Below, in pieces: positions 16,027-23,523 of a stretch of DNA of 64,000 nt (position 1 is the stretch's first letter; the number at the start of each line of letters is the position of its first letter). Position numbers and translations under genes: made by a program. The stretch is taken from the NCBI RefSeq assembly GCF_025398035.1, contig NZ_CP104558.1, positions 4,455,152-4,519,151 of the forward strand. Reading direction: 5' to 3'. A model generated the notes under the pieces. That model made no database searches. It saw nothing but the letters and a program-made list of their open reading frames with translations, and was not told the DNA's origin. This stretch comes from Rossellomorea vietnamensis. GTDB taxonomy: Bacteria; Bacillota; Bacilli; Bacillales; Bacillaceae_B.

Positions 16027-16284
16027 ATGAAATTTCAAAGAAGGCTTATAGACTTTGAAAAGATAAAATCTTTAAGAGTAAATCAAAACCTTACTATTGA
16101 TCATATGTCAAAGGTTCTTGGGTACGATGGGTACAACGCATATTACTACAAAGAAAACGGAAAAAGAAAGATAAGTGCTGAAGAGATAGCAATCATAGCC
16201 AAAGTTTTAGGTGTACCAATAGAAACGCTTTTTTTTGAAAATAAAATTACCGATTCGGTAACTAAATTTAAGGAGGTGATCTAA
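16027..16284 (+). CDS. Cro-like XRE regulator
   Basis: An 85-residue helix-turn-helix protein (IKSLRVNQNLTIDHMSKVLG … YYKENGKRKISAEEIAIIAKVLGV), first gene of the rightward early operon and divergent from the repressor. Size and place fit a Cro-type antirepressor. The start follows AGAGGAGGTGATT. Its last codons overlap a fourth operator (16247-16261) identical to the one at 15995-16009, so the gene may carry a regulatory site for the next genes inside its own coding sequence. Confidence 0.85.
   Translation: MKFQRRLIDFEKIKSLRVNQNLTIDHMSKVLGYDGYNAYYYKENGKRKISAEEIAIIAKVLGVPIETLFFENKITDSVTKFKEVI
16247..16261. promoter_or_regulatory. Intragenic copy of the repressor operator
   Basis: TTACCGATTCGGTAA, identical over all 15 bases to the operator at 15995-16009, within the last codons of the cro-like gene and 24 bases before the next start codon. 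Confidence 0.8.
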
Positions 16285-16395
16285 ATGAACCAACCATCAG
16301 ATGAAACAATCAAAAAAATCTTACGCTATTTCTTAAAAACATCAGTCCCTAGAATCATCGAAGAACGCAAACAAAAATCTGAAAAAGCAAGTTAA
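16285..16395 (+). CDS. Small early phage protein (36 residues)
   Basis: A short frame, ATG behind AAGGAGGTGATCT (an excellent site), one base after the cro-like stop. The product is basic and helical (ETIKKILRYFLKTSVPRII) with a lysine-rich tail. Small proteins of this kind follow cro in many Bacillus prophages. No function is recognisable. The strong ribosome-binding site is the main support. Confidence 0.6.
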   Translation: MNQPSDETIKKILRYFLKTSVPRIIEERKQKSEKAS

Positions 16396-16458
16396 CTTCA
16401 TTTTATGAACTAAGCCCGAACATTGAAATCCATATATAGGTAAAGGGGAGCAGCCCTT

Positions 16459-16977
16459 ATGAAAGTCATGGAAGGGGAGGAGCTTGCTAGTGCGAGAAGG
16501 CGCAAAGGTATAACACAACAACAGCTATCACTTAAGCTTCCTATTTCAAGAGAAAGCATTGCAAAGTACGAAACGGGGAGGCAACGCTTCCCTAAAGATT
16601 TAAGAGCTCTAACAGCTGAAGCGATCGACGATGAGGAATACTACTTCGTTAGATGGAACGAATCAGCTGGTGATGTATCAATCCCATATCTAAATGGCGA
16701 CTTCATTGAACATCATCCAACAGCCATGATGCTCCTGGTCAAAAAAGAATCACTAGAAGCTCTAGATCATCTTGAAAAAGCATGTTGGTACAAGCCGGTT
16801 AGATTTCAAAGTGATACAGAGCGAGAGGAAATGAGAAAGGTTGCATTTGAAGTGTTGGATGCTGCAGCCAGTATGATCAATCTTGTTGCTCTTATATCCA
16901 AAGAATATCAATTCTCCATGATACAGATTTTCAAACAATGGAGATTAACACTAAAGGCACGGAGGCTACAAAAATGA
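16459..16977 (+). CDS. XRE-family early regulator
   Basis: A 172-residue protein with a helix-turn-helix at residues 6-45 (ELASARRRKGITQQQLSLKL … SIAKYETGRQRFP) and an unrecognised helical C-terminus. It is the third DNA-binding protein of the early operon. The start follows AAAGGGGAG. The C-terminus overlaps the next start (ATGA), indicating translational coupling. It may regulate early-to-late switching or replication. Confidence 0.75.
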   Translation: MKVMEGEELASARRRKGITQQQLSLKLPISRESIAKYETGRQRFPKDLRALTAEAIDDEEYYFVRWNESAGDVSIPYLNGDFIEHHPTAMMLLVKKESLEALDHLEKACWYKPVRFQSDTEREEMRKVAFEVLDAAASMINLVALISKEYQFSMIQIFKQWRLTLKARRLQK

Positions 16978-17222
16978 CTACACGAACATTCAAGAAAGAA
17001 GATCTACGTAATGCAGCTCAACATCAAAGAGGGTCCTGGAACTGTATTCAAGCGATTGAAGAAAATATCCAAGAAGGAAAATATAAAGATGCCATGCTAT
17101 CAACGGTTGATCTACTAAACTCCATTAAAGAGCTTGATAGATTGGCAGAGAAAAAGGTAAAGCAGGATGAATTGCACCATATCACTCAAACATTTGTAAA
17201 TGTCATGATGAACCGAAGCTAG
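16974..17222 (+). CDS. Small early phage protein
   Basis: An 82-residue acidic-basic helical protein starting at the ATG that overlaps the previous TGA. No recognised domain; the helical pattern (SWNCIQAIEENIQEGKYKDAMLSTVDLLNSI) suggests a small dimeric helical protein. Placement in the early operon suggests a regulator or recombination accessory. Confidence 0.6.
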   Translation: MTTRTFKKEDLRNAAQHQRGSWNCIQAIEENIQEGKYKDAMLSTVDLLNSIKELDRLAEKKVKQDELHHITQTFVNVMMNRS

Positions 17223-17237
17223 GAAGGGGTGAAGGAT

Positions 17238-17327
17238 TTGAAAATCAAAGCAGGCGAATGGTTAAAGCTTTCTTCATTCGAAAAATCACTTTTACTTAGA
17301 AACAAAACAAAAAAAGCAGCAAGCTAA
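17238..17327 (+). CDS. Possible 29-residue early peptide
   Basis: A TTG-initiated frame behind GAAGGGGTGAAGGA, encoding KAGEWLKLSSFEKSLLLRNK and a lysine-rich end. It falls in the gap between two early genes. Supported only by the ribosome-binding site and position. Confidence 0.35.
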   Translation: MKIKAGEWLKLSSFEKSLLLRNKTKKAAS

Positions 17328-17439
17328 GGCTGGCACCAAAGCTTACTGCGTCCCACTATTTATGCGCAATTAGGATTATATAACGTGAATGAATGTGAAA
17401 GCAACTTTCATGCATTACCAATTCAAGGAGGTGAAAAAA

Positions 17440-17655
17440 ATGCTTGAACATCCGGATATCACAAGGTTAGAAAAATATGGATACACCAATATGGTCTCTC
17501 AGCCGGAACACAACGGAATTGATTATTTCGGAAACGAGATTTTGGTTGGAGATTCAATTATAACGGATCCAGATAATGGGGAAGTCATCTTAGAAGAAAA
17601 TTTAGAAGATTACTTGATAGAAAAATGTAAGTTTCATTTTTCAATAGCAGAGTAA
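17440..17655 (+). CDS. YqaI-like early phage protein
   Basis: A 71-residue acidic protein with start after AAGGAGGTG. The order YFGNEILVGDSIITD … GEVILEENLEDYLIE recalls YqaI of the B. subtilis skin element, which also sits directly before YqaJ and RecT. Function unknown; the conserved pairing with the recombination genes suggests a small accessory to them. Identification is by pattern and context, not an alignment. Confidence 0.6.
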   Translation: MLEHPDITRLEKYGYTNMVSQPEHNGIDYFGNEILVGDSIITDPDNGEVILEENLEDYLIEKCKFHFSIAE

Positions 17656-17764
17656 AGACCTGTGCTGGCACACAGGTCTCGTTGAAAAGAGGGGTCAACC
17701 CTCAAAGAAAAAGTTTATTTTATTCTATAGTACTTTGAAAACTAAATCAATCGGAGGGGAATTT

Positions 17765-18706
17765 ATGCCAGCTATTTTAGCAACCACAAATGATATGGAT
17801 CGTACTGAATGGTTAGAAATGAGAAGAAGAGGGATAGGGGGATCAGACGCTTCAATCATTCTCGGACTTAATAAATATAAAACACCTTTTGAATTATGGC
17901 TTGAGAAAACTGGACAGGTCCTCGTTGAAGAATCATCCAGTGAAGCTGCTTACTTTGGAAATCTATTTGAGGATATGGTCGCAAAAGAATTTGAAGTGCG
18001 TATGGGGAAGAAGGTACGTAAGAGGAATGCTATCCTTCAGCACCCCGATCATGAGTACATTATTGCTAACATTGATCGGAAGGTTGTTGGGGAAGAAGCG
18101 TTGCTCGAATGTAAAACAGCCAATCAGTTCCTCGCAAAAGATTGGGAGAGTGAAGAAATCCCTGAATCGTATTTGGTGCAGGTGCAGCATTACTTAGGGG
18201 TCCTTGGGTACCCCAAAGCATACATCGCGGTCTTAATAGGGGGTAACAAGTTTATTTGCAAAGAAGTGGACCGTGACGAAGAATTGATCAACATTATTTT
18301 TGAAGCTGAAAAGCATTTTTGGGAATACCACGTAATGGGAGGGAATCCCCCAGCCCTGGACGGATCGAGTGCTGCTGAAAAGTACTTAAAAGAAAAGTAC
18401 GCCAAGACAGAGAAAGGAAAGTCCATCGAGCTACAGAGTACCCATAAAGATCGTATCCTTGAATACTTTGATTTGAAGAAGACCATTAGCGAGTTAGAAA
18501 AACAGAAAAAACATATTCAGCATGACCTGCAGCATGAATTAAAAGAAGCAGAATTAGGGCTCTGCTCGAATTACGAAGTAGCATGGAAACCAATTGAATC
18601 AAATAGAGTAGATTCAAAGCTATTAAAAGAGAAGTTTCCGAATATATATAAAGAAGTAACTAAAAAGAGTTCTTATAGACGATTTGATATCAAGGAGGCT
18701 AAATAA
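17765..18706 (+). CDS. yqaJ: YqaJ-family viral recombinase (lambda exonuclease-like)
   Basis: A 313-residue nuclease of the YqaJ/lambda-exonuclease PD-(D/E)XK family. Visible motifs are RRRGIGGSDASIILGLNKY near the N-terminus, then NIDRKV and LLECKTAN (D … E-x-K catalytic site), then a conserved tyrosine in VQVQHYLGV. It should digest one DNA strand so that RecT can anneal the other, supporting phage recombination and replication. ATG 17765 follows GGAGGGG; the longer frame starts without a site. The stop codon overlaps the recT start by one base, so the pair is translationally coupled. Confidence 0.95.
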   Translation: MPAILATTNDMDRTEWLEMRRRGIGGSDASIILGLNKYKTPFELWLEKTGQVLVEESSSEAAYFGNLFEDMVAKEFEVRMGKKVRKRNAILQHPDHEYIIANIDRKVVGEEALLECKTANQFLAKDWESEEIPESYLVQVQHYLGVLGYPKAYIAVLIGGNKFICKEVDRDEELINIIFEAEKHFWEYHVMGGNPPALDGSSAAEKYLKEKYAKTEKGKSIELQSTHKDRILEYFDLKKTISELEKQKKHIQHDLQHELKEAELGLCSNYEVAWKPIESNRVDSKLLKEKFPNIYKEVTKKSSYRRFDIKEAK

Positions 18707-19551
18707 TGGCCACCAATCAATCTCTTAAAACTCAACTGGCTAACAAGAATGGACAAGCTCCTTCTACACAAGGCTCCACTATGAAAGGGTTATTAGCGAG
18801 TCCCAGTGTAATTAAGCGCTTTGAAGAGGTGTTAGGTAAACGAGCAACACAGTTTACCGCCTCTATCCTTAGCCTTTACAACAATGAAAAGATGCTACAG
18901 AAAGCTGAGCCTATGTCGGTTATCTCTTCAGCGATGATTGCAGCTACATTAGACCTTCCAGTAGATAAGAACCTAGGGTATGCCTGGATCGTCCCATATG
19001 GAGGCAAAGCGCAGTTTCAACTGGGTTATAAAGGTTATATTCAATTAGCTCTTAGAACCGGACAGTACCGGTATATAAACGTCACACCGATTCATGAAGG
19101 GGAGTTAAATAAATGGAATCCCCTGACAGAGGAAATCGATATCAATTTTGAGCAAAGAGAATCAGAAGCCGTCATTGGATATGCAGCTTATTTTGAACTA
19201 CTGAATGGTTTTAGAAAAACCATCTACTGGACCCGAGAACAAGTCGAGAAGCATAGGAAGAAGTTCAGCAAATCCGATTTTGGTTGGAAGAATGACTGGG
19301 ATGCTATGGCCATGAAAACGGTACTGAAGAACCTCTTATCTAAATGGGGCATCCTCTCAGTCGAAATGCAAAAGGCTGTTATTGAAGAAAACGAGGATCG
19401 TGAACTAAAAGATGTTACTCCTGAAGAGGATGATAACACGATTGAATATGAGGTACAGGAAGAACAAATGAAAGAACCCGTAAAAGATTCTAAAGCTAAA
19501 AATAGCAAGAAAGATTCAGCTCAAGACACGATGGATATGAAGTTTGATTAA
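18706..19551 (+). CDS. recT: RecT-family single-strand annealing protein
   Basis: A 281-residue RecT homologue. Typical segments are FTASILSLYNNEKMLQKAEP, SAMIAATLDLPVDKNLGYAWIVPYGG, QFQLGYKGYIQLALRTGQY and KSDFGWKNDWDAMAMKTVLKNLL. The C-terminal 50 residues are highly charged and probably disordered. Together with the preceding exonuclease it forms a RecE/RecT-like recombination pair that promotes strand annealing. The gene begins within the stop codon of yqaJ. Confidence 0.95.
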   Translation: MATNQSLKTQLANKNGQAPSTQGSTMKGLLASPSVIKRFEEVLGKRATQFTASILSLYNNEKMLQKAEPMSVISSAMIAATLDLPVDKNLGYAWIVPYGGKAQFQLGYKGYIQLALRTGQYRYINVTPIHEGELNKWNPLTEEIDINFEQRESEAVIGYAAYFELLNGFRKTIYWTREQVEKHRKKFSKSDFGWKNDWDAMAMKTVLKNLLSKWGILSVEMQKAVIEENEDRELKDVTPEEDDNTIEYEVQEEQMKEPVKDSKAKNSKKDSAQDTMDMKFD

Positions 19552-19723
19552 CCAAGAAGTTCCTTACAAAGTCCTTCTTCCAAAATGGATTTGGGAGAAG
19601 GCTCAAAGTAAGGAAGAGTTGAAACGACATGTATTGGACTATATGAAGCGATATCCCCACTACCATGTAAAAGGTATTAAAGAGGGGAAAGCGATATGTG
19701 AAAGAAAGGAAGAGGAACTATGA
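19544..19723 (+). CDS. Small phage protein overlapping recT
   Basis: A TTG-initiated frame of 59 residues that overlaps the last bases of recT and the first bases of the next gene, with no in-frame stop across the whole gap. The product (PKWIWEKAQSKEELKRHVLD … YMKRYPHYHVKGI) is basic and helical and looks like a real small protein. It fills what would otherwise be a 168-base hole in a tightly packed operon. Confidence 0.55.
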   Translation: MINQEVPYKVLLPKWIWEKAQSKEELKRHVLDYMKRYPHYHVKGIKEGKAICERKEEEL

Positions 19724-19983
19724 AAGCAACTGGAATCGTGAGGAAGATCGATGAATTAGGAAGAGTAGTTATTCCTAAGGAAATTAGAAGAACACAAGGG
19801 TTGAATAGTGGAACACCATTAGAAATGTTTTTGGATCATGGTGGTATTGTCTTCAGACCTTATCAATCGGATGTAACGAAGAGCAATACGCTCACATGGT
19901 TAGAAAATGCTTTGTCAGACGCAACAAACCAAGAAGATATGGATTCCATTTCGGCAGCAATTTCATACGTAAGACAAGCATAG
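19720..19983 (+). CDS. AbrB-like transition-state regulator homologue
   Basis: An 87-residue protein whose first 50 residues match the AbrB/Abh swapped-hairpin DNA-binding domain: ATGIVRKIDELGRVVIPKEI, RRTQGLNSGTPLEMFLD. The C-terminal half does not resemble AbrB. In Bacillus, AbrB-type proteins hold back post-exponential genes, including competence and sporulation functions. A phage copy could act on phage promoters or interfere with host AbrB by mixed oligomers. Start behind GGAAGAGG; the ATG overlaps the preceding TGA. Confidence 0.85.
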   Translation: MKATGIVRKIDELGRVVIPKEIRRTQGLNSGTPLEMFLDHGGIVFRPYQSDVTKSNTLTWLENALSDATNQEDMDSISAAISYVRQA

Positions 19984-19993
19984 AGGTGATTGT

Positions 19994-20848
19994 TTGAATT
20001 ATTTAAAAGAACTCAAAGCTTTTAAGGATTGGTTGCTACTGAACGATCTTAATACCAGCGCAATTGCGTTATGGCACACATTGATGGCTATAAACAATAT
20101 GGCTGGCTGGAAAGAACGATTCAATGCTCCCAACTCCACAGTAGAGAAATTGACTGGCCTTTCAAAGCAAGGGCTGGTCAATGCTCGAATAAAGCTTATC
20201 GAAAATGAACTGATTGAGTACGAAAAAGGCAAGAAGGGGAAGGCTCCTATTTATAAGGTAAAGTCATTGGTCAACTCAGTTGACCAATCGCTATACCAAT
20301 CCGATACCCAATCCGTATACCAATATGGATACCAATCCGATGACCAACAGTTGACCATACCTAAACATAAACAAAACAAAACGAAACTAAAAGAAGATGT
20401 AGTAGATGATGCCCCTGCATCACTCAATCCGTTTCAGTTTTACGAGCAAGAGGGGTTTGGGATCCTGGGTGGTTATATACCCCAAAAGATTGTGTCCTGG
20501 TGCGATGATCTCTGTGAGGAGTTAGTACTTGAAGCTATGAAGATTGCTGTAGAGCAAGGGACGAAGAAATGGGGATACGTAGAGGCCATTCTTAAAAACT
20601 GGGCTCAGAAAGGGATTAGGACATTGGAACAGTCTCGAGCTGAGCAACAGCAATTTAAAGAGCAGCGGACCAAACGAACGCCTGCAAGGAATGGCAAGGT
20701 GCGGCCAATTCGCACTGAGAGATTGCCAGATTGGTTTGAGGAAAATAAGACTTCCTCGCAGAATCAACAAAGCGAATCTAGTGATTATGATTTTGAGAAA
20801 GAAAAGGCAAAGCTTGAGGCGGAGCTTTTAGCATTTAAGAGGGGGTAA
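19994..20848 (+). CDS. DnaD-like phage replication initiator
   Basis: A 284-residue protein with the two-part layout of phage DnaD-like initiators. The N-terminal winged helix (residues about 10-80, with SAIALWHTLMAINNMAGW and STVEKLTGLSKQGLVNARIK) is followed by a low-complexity linker (about 90-135) and a DnaD/DnaB2 domain (about 145-215: PFQFYEQEGFGILGGYIPQK … WGYVEAILKNWAQKGI). The start is TTG 19994 behind GAGGTGATT. The linker is encoded by direct repeats at 20286-20358 and may contain the replication origin. No separate DnaC-type helicase loader was recognised, so host DnaI or another protein must load helicase. Confidence 0.88.
   Translation: MNYLKELKAFKDWLLLNDLNTSAIALWHTLMAINNMAGWKERFNAPNSTVEKLTGLSKQGLVNARIKLIENELIEYEKGKKGKAPIYKVKSLVNSVDQSLYQSDTQSVYQYGYQSDDQQLTIPKHKQNKTKLKEDVVDDAPASLNPFQFYEQEGFGILGGYIPQKIVSWCDDLCEELVLEAMKIAVEQGTKKWGYVEAILKNWAQKGIRTLEQSRAEQQQFKEQRTKRTPARNGKVRPIRTERLPDWFEENKTSSQNQQSESSDYDFEKEKAKLEAELLAFKRG
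20286..20358. repeat. Iterons in the initiator gene, putative phage origin
   Basis: ATACCAATCCGAT occurs at 20293-20305 and again at 20329-20341, with related units (ATACCCAATCCGTATACCAA, GATGACCAAC, GTTGACCA) between and after. Initiator genes of many Bacillus and Listeria phages carry the origin inside the coding sequence at this position. The repeats also explain the SxYQSD-type repetition in the protein linker. Confidence 0.5.
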
Positions 20849-20852
20849 TGAA

Positions 20853-21056
20853 ATGGGTGTATTATACGATTCAATTAAGATTAGTCAGGAAACGAAGTCC
20901 CAGGGGATGATCAGTGAGCTCCTTACCTTAGGAGTCACTGAAACCAAGAGAGGGAAAAGCATTTATGACCTGAATTATTATGATTTAAGGCAAGAATTAG
21001 CCATCGCTAAATTTAGAAACAGGAATGTTGAGAGTTCTGAGAATGGGTGGTTTTGA
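20853..21056 (+). CDS. Small FbpA-domain-like phage protein
   Basis: A 67-residue protein; residues about 14-50 (KSQGMISELLTLGVTETKRG, KSIYDLNYYDLRQEL) resemble the short helical domain of Fur-regulated basic protein FbpA, found in many small Bacillus phage proteins. ATG after GGGGGTAATGAA, four bases after the DnaD stop. Function in phage unknown. Confidence 0.55.
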   Translation: MGVLYDSIKISQETKSQGMISELLTLGVTETKRGKSIYDLNYYDLRQELAIAKFRNRNVESSENGWF

Positions 21057-21059
21057 GTA

Positions 21060-21482
21060 ATGAAGATAATTCAGTTTACGGTCTATGGAACTCCCGTAGC
21101 CCAGGGACGGCCAAGGTTTAGTTCTCAAGGAGGACATACCAGGGCTTATGATCCTAAGAAATCGAAGGATTTTAAGAAGTATGTGAAGTTGGTTGCTGCA
21201 GAACATCGTCCGAAGGATCTGATTGATGGGCCGATTCAATTATTTATCAGAGTGTACAAGCCCACCCTAAAGAACTTCAGCAAAAAGAAATTAGCCGCAG
21301 CTGAAGCTGGTGAATTAAGGCCAGTGACTAAGCCTGATGTAGACAACTACGTGAAAGGAATCAAGGATGCTTGCAACCAGATCATCTGGAAGGACGATAG
21401 CCAGGTGGTAGAGTTATTAGCAAGCAAGTGGTATAGCGAAAGACCTCGCATTGAAATTATGGTGGTGCCAATTGGAGAATAA
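21060..21482 (+). CDS. rusA: RusA-family Holliday junction resolvase
   Basis: A 140-residue RusA homologue. Conserved blocks are VYGTPVAQGRPRFS, SKDFKKYVKLVAAE, and the catalytic KPDVDNYVKGIKDA followed by IWKDDSQVVEL; the aspartates bind magnesium. It resolves recombination intermediates during phage replication before packaging. Length is normal. The start is four bases after the preceding stop. Confidence 0.95.
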   Translation: MKIIQFTVYGTPVAQGRPRFSSQGGHTRAYDPKKSKDFKKYVKLVAAEHRPKDLIDGPIQLFIRVYKPTLKNFSKKKLAAAEAGELRPVTKPDVDNYVKGIKDACNQIIWKDDSQVVELLASKWYSERPRIEIMVVPIGE

Positions 21483-21484
21483 AA

Positions 21485-21520
21485 AAAGGGAGAAGCGATT
21501 TTAATATCGTTTCTCCTTAA
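21485..21520. terminator. Hairpin after rusA
   Basis: GGAGAAGCGAT / ATCGTTTCTCC stem between convergent genes, preceded by A-rich and followed by TTAAAA sequence. The T tract is short, so efficiency is uncertain. Confidence 0.6.
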
Positions 21521-21554
21521 AAGAATTAGAAATTCTAAGATTCCAAAGTAATTA

Positions 21555-21707
21555 TTAATTGATGTAAGTATGCATTTGCTTTGAGTCAATCTTTTGTTGT
21601 AGTGCATCTTCAACCATTCTTATGAAATCTAGGGAAGTTCCAACTCTCTTTGAATCAACCAAAATATCTTGAAGCGTTTCCTCTGATAAAACAATTAATG
21701 AGTTCAA
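21555..21707 (-). CDS. Sda-like sporulation checkpoint inhibitor
   Basis: A 50-residue frame read leftward, TTG start behind AGGAAGGGTGAT. The product contains LSEETLQDILVDSKRVG then TSLDFIRMVEDALQQK, matching the helical-hairpin plan of Sda (LS-x-E-x-L near the start; DFI-x-x-x-E in helix 2). Sda binds the histidine kinases KinA and KinB and blocks the Spo0A phosphorelay when DNA replication is perturbed. A phage copy would keep the host out of sporulation or alter Spo0A-dependent competence timing. Not an intact match: the characteristic KRRSL end is replaced by QQKID. It points against the early operon and so has its own promoter. Confidence 0.6.
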   Translation of the reverse strand: MNSLIVLSEETLQDILVDSKRVGTSLDFIRMVEDALQQKIDSKQMHTYIN

Positions 21708-21813
21708 AAAAATCACCCTTCCTACGGCTGTCGAAATAACTACTTAGGATTATTTTACTGTTATTTACAGAATAATGGAATAGAAAAAGGTGAGTTTTTT
21801 TGAGAATAAAGAA

Positions 21814-21960
21814 CTATTTCGCCTTTTCAATTTCTGATTTATGTACAAGTTGAATATTGGAGTAACCTTGAGCTATTTCAATGTATTCACTATCGTAAAT
21901 CCAATGAACTGTATATTCTTCGTCATGGACCAGAACCTTATCACCTATATTAAATATCAT
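21814..21960 (-). CDS. Small phage protein of 48 residues
   Basis: Leftward ATG frame behind GTGAGG. The product begins MIFNIGDKVLVHDEEYTVHW and ends in a charged helix; the opening resembles the small beta-rich YorP/KOW-like proteins often found in Bacillus phages, but I cannot assign a family. It is one of three small leftward genes in this 0.9-kb gap in the early operon. Confidence 0.55.
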   Translation of the reverse strand: MIFNIGDKVLVHDEEYTVHWIYDSEYIEIAQGYSNIQLVHKSEIEKAK

Positions 21961-22121
21961 ATATATACCTCACAATTTTATTTATGGGTATATAATACCA
22001 TTGTTGTGTTTTAGCCTTTATATTAAAAACAAGCAGAATAGCACGGTGAGGTAGTATTTATCATAGTGGAACACAGTGGTTTGAAGATAATATTCTTTTA
22101 GGCATTTTTACACATTGCTCT

Positions 22122-22271
22122 TTATTTATCGTTACTCGGATGAACTTTTTCACTGAGGATTGTGATTTCTTTAATTATTTTTTCTTTATATATAGGACAG
22201 TTACATGACTTAAACTCTTTAAATAATGATCCTAGCTTTTTTATACATGTAAGGATTTCGTATTCTTTCAA
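22122..22271 (-). CDS. Small phage protein of 49 residues
   Basis: Leftward TTG frame behind GGGTGAT. The product EILTCIKKLGSLFKEFKSCN, then CPIYKEKIIKEITILSEKV, is helical with three cysteines (one CNC). Unknown function. It is grouped with the Sda-like gene and the 48-residue gene, which suggests a small leftward lysogeny-expressed cluster. Confidence 0.5.
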   Translation of the reverse strand: MKEYEILTCIKKLGSLFKEFKSCNCPIYKEKIIKEITILSEKVHPSNDK

Positions 22272-22413
22272 TAGATATCACCCTTAACCAGTATAATTGG
22301 AAAAGGAGTAAAGAGTAAATTATTTACAAGAAGTAAATGTATTTTGAATTAAATAAAAAAAGCCAGGATCTCTCCCGGCCAGCCAACTTAATTATAACAT
22401 AGGAGGGATTTTG

Positions 22414-22614
22414 GTGAGGTTATCAGATGTAGAAATTAACCCTAGTACTTTAAAACTAGAAATTGATATAATGGATAAAGAAGGAAGTTTTGCTGTGGTG
22501 GTTTGTGATGGAAAGGCTAAATTAACGGCATTACCTATTCATGGTGAAACAAAGATTGTAACCCACCAGGGAAAAGTGAAACGGGTTAAGTTTGATGAGG
22601 GGGAAGAGTTTTAA
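22414..22614 (+). CDS. xtrA: XtrA-like phage protein
   Basis: A 67-residue protein resembling XtrA of PBSX-type prophages: SDVEINPSTLKLEIDIMD, a central VVVCDGKAKLTALPIHGETK and the conserved end VTHQGKVKRVKFDEGEEF. In PBSX xtrA precedes xpf, as here with one gene intervening. GTG start behind AGGAGGG. Function unknown. Identification rests on pattern memory and context. Confidence 0.7.
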   Translation: MRLSDVEINPSTLKLEIDIMDKEGSFAVVVCDGKAKLTALPIHGETKIVTHQGKVKRVKFDEGEEF

Positions 22615-22615
22615 G

Positions 22616-23434
22616 GTGGAATATTTTGTGTATTTTGTTTTTTTTATGGCTAGCTTACTTACGAGTATTAAAGAATTTTTCTCTATATTTGTTTCAGTGG
22701 CAACAGTAATAGCGACAATAATTGCAATTGTTAATATAAGATACACCAAAAAAGCAATTGAGCATAGTGAGAAACAGTTCAATTTACTATTAGAGGAAAG
22801 AGATTTACAGACAGATCCTAATTTTATTATAAAAAGAACAAACTTTAGATTTACACTTGATAAAAATATTAATAATGAAATATTTGTGAAGAGAACTACT
22901 CCTGAATTTACCGTAATAAATGTTGGGAATGGTATTGCTAAAAATGTAAATGCTTCTCTCATTATTGATGTATCTCCAAGTTATTTTCGAAAAGTTAATG
23001 AGGCTTTATTAGACAATGATCTTTCAAAGAACTTAAAAATCAATCAAGGCACATTTTTCTCTTTAATTAACGATAATAAGATTCTTGCAAATGAAAATAG
23101 AACAATACATTCGGACTATATTACAGGGATAAAAGATTCTAGCGATCATCTTTTTACATTTGAATCTTTAGAATTAGTTAATATATTGATTGCCATTTCC
23201 AGTATAATCGGATGGAGAGAATCAAAAAGAAGTGATGTGAAAACAATAGACTCGCGAGGCTTGCTCCCAAACTTAACATTAGAATTAAAATATGAAACTA
23301 TTCAAGGAATAGTAAAACAAGAAAACTTCACTGCTAATATTAATATCAATGGTATATGGTTTGATAAGGATAAAAATCTTATCTCTGATGGAAGCGTTCA
23401 ATTCGTGAAAGATTCTGAATCTAATATAAGATAA
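22616..23434 (+). CDS. Membrane-anchored hypothetical protein
   Basis: A protein of about 272 residues with one strong N-terminal membrane region (about residues 18-45, FFSIFVSVATVIATIIAIVN), then a short coiled coil (KKAIEHSEKQFNLLLEERD) and a 200-residue soluble domain rich in beta strands (PEFTVINVGNGIAKNVNASL). The plan, an anchor plus coiled coil plus beta domain, is common in uncharacterised bacterial proteins also found in defence islands. It is inserted between xtrA and xpf, where phages often carry extra genes, and is AT-rich. GTG 22616 is chosen for spacing to GAGGGGGA; ATG 22595 is also possible. Confidence 0.6.
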   Translation: MEYFVYFVFFMASLLTSIKEFFSIFVSVATVIATIIAIVNIRYTKKAIEHSEKQFNLLLEERDLQTDPNFIIKRTNFRFTLDKNINNEIFVKRTTPEFTVINVGNGIAKNVNASLIIDVSPSYFRKVNEALLDNDLSKNLKINQGTFFSLINDNKILANENRTIHSDYITGIKDSSDHLFTFESLELVNILIAISSIIGWRESKRSDVKTIDSRGLLPNLTLELKYETIQGIVKQENFTANININGIWFDKDKNLISDGSVQFVKDSESNIR

Positions 23435-23454
23435 GTTCTACCAGCCAACTGGAG

Positions 23455-23503
23455 GACACTAATCAATAACCGATTTATCGGTGTTTTGATTGGTGTCTTT
23501 TTT
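23455..23503 (+). terminator. Terminator before xpf
   Basis: A long stem (GACACTAATCA … TGATTGGTGTC with an inner ACCGAT/ATCGGT) followed by T6. It would separate early genes from the late-regulator gene. Confidence 0.85.
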
Positions 23504-23523
23504 ATTTTGAAAGAGGTGATTGT

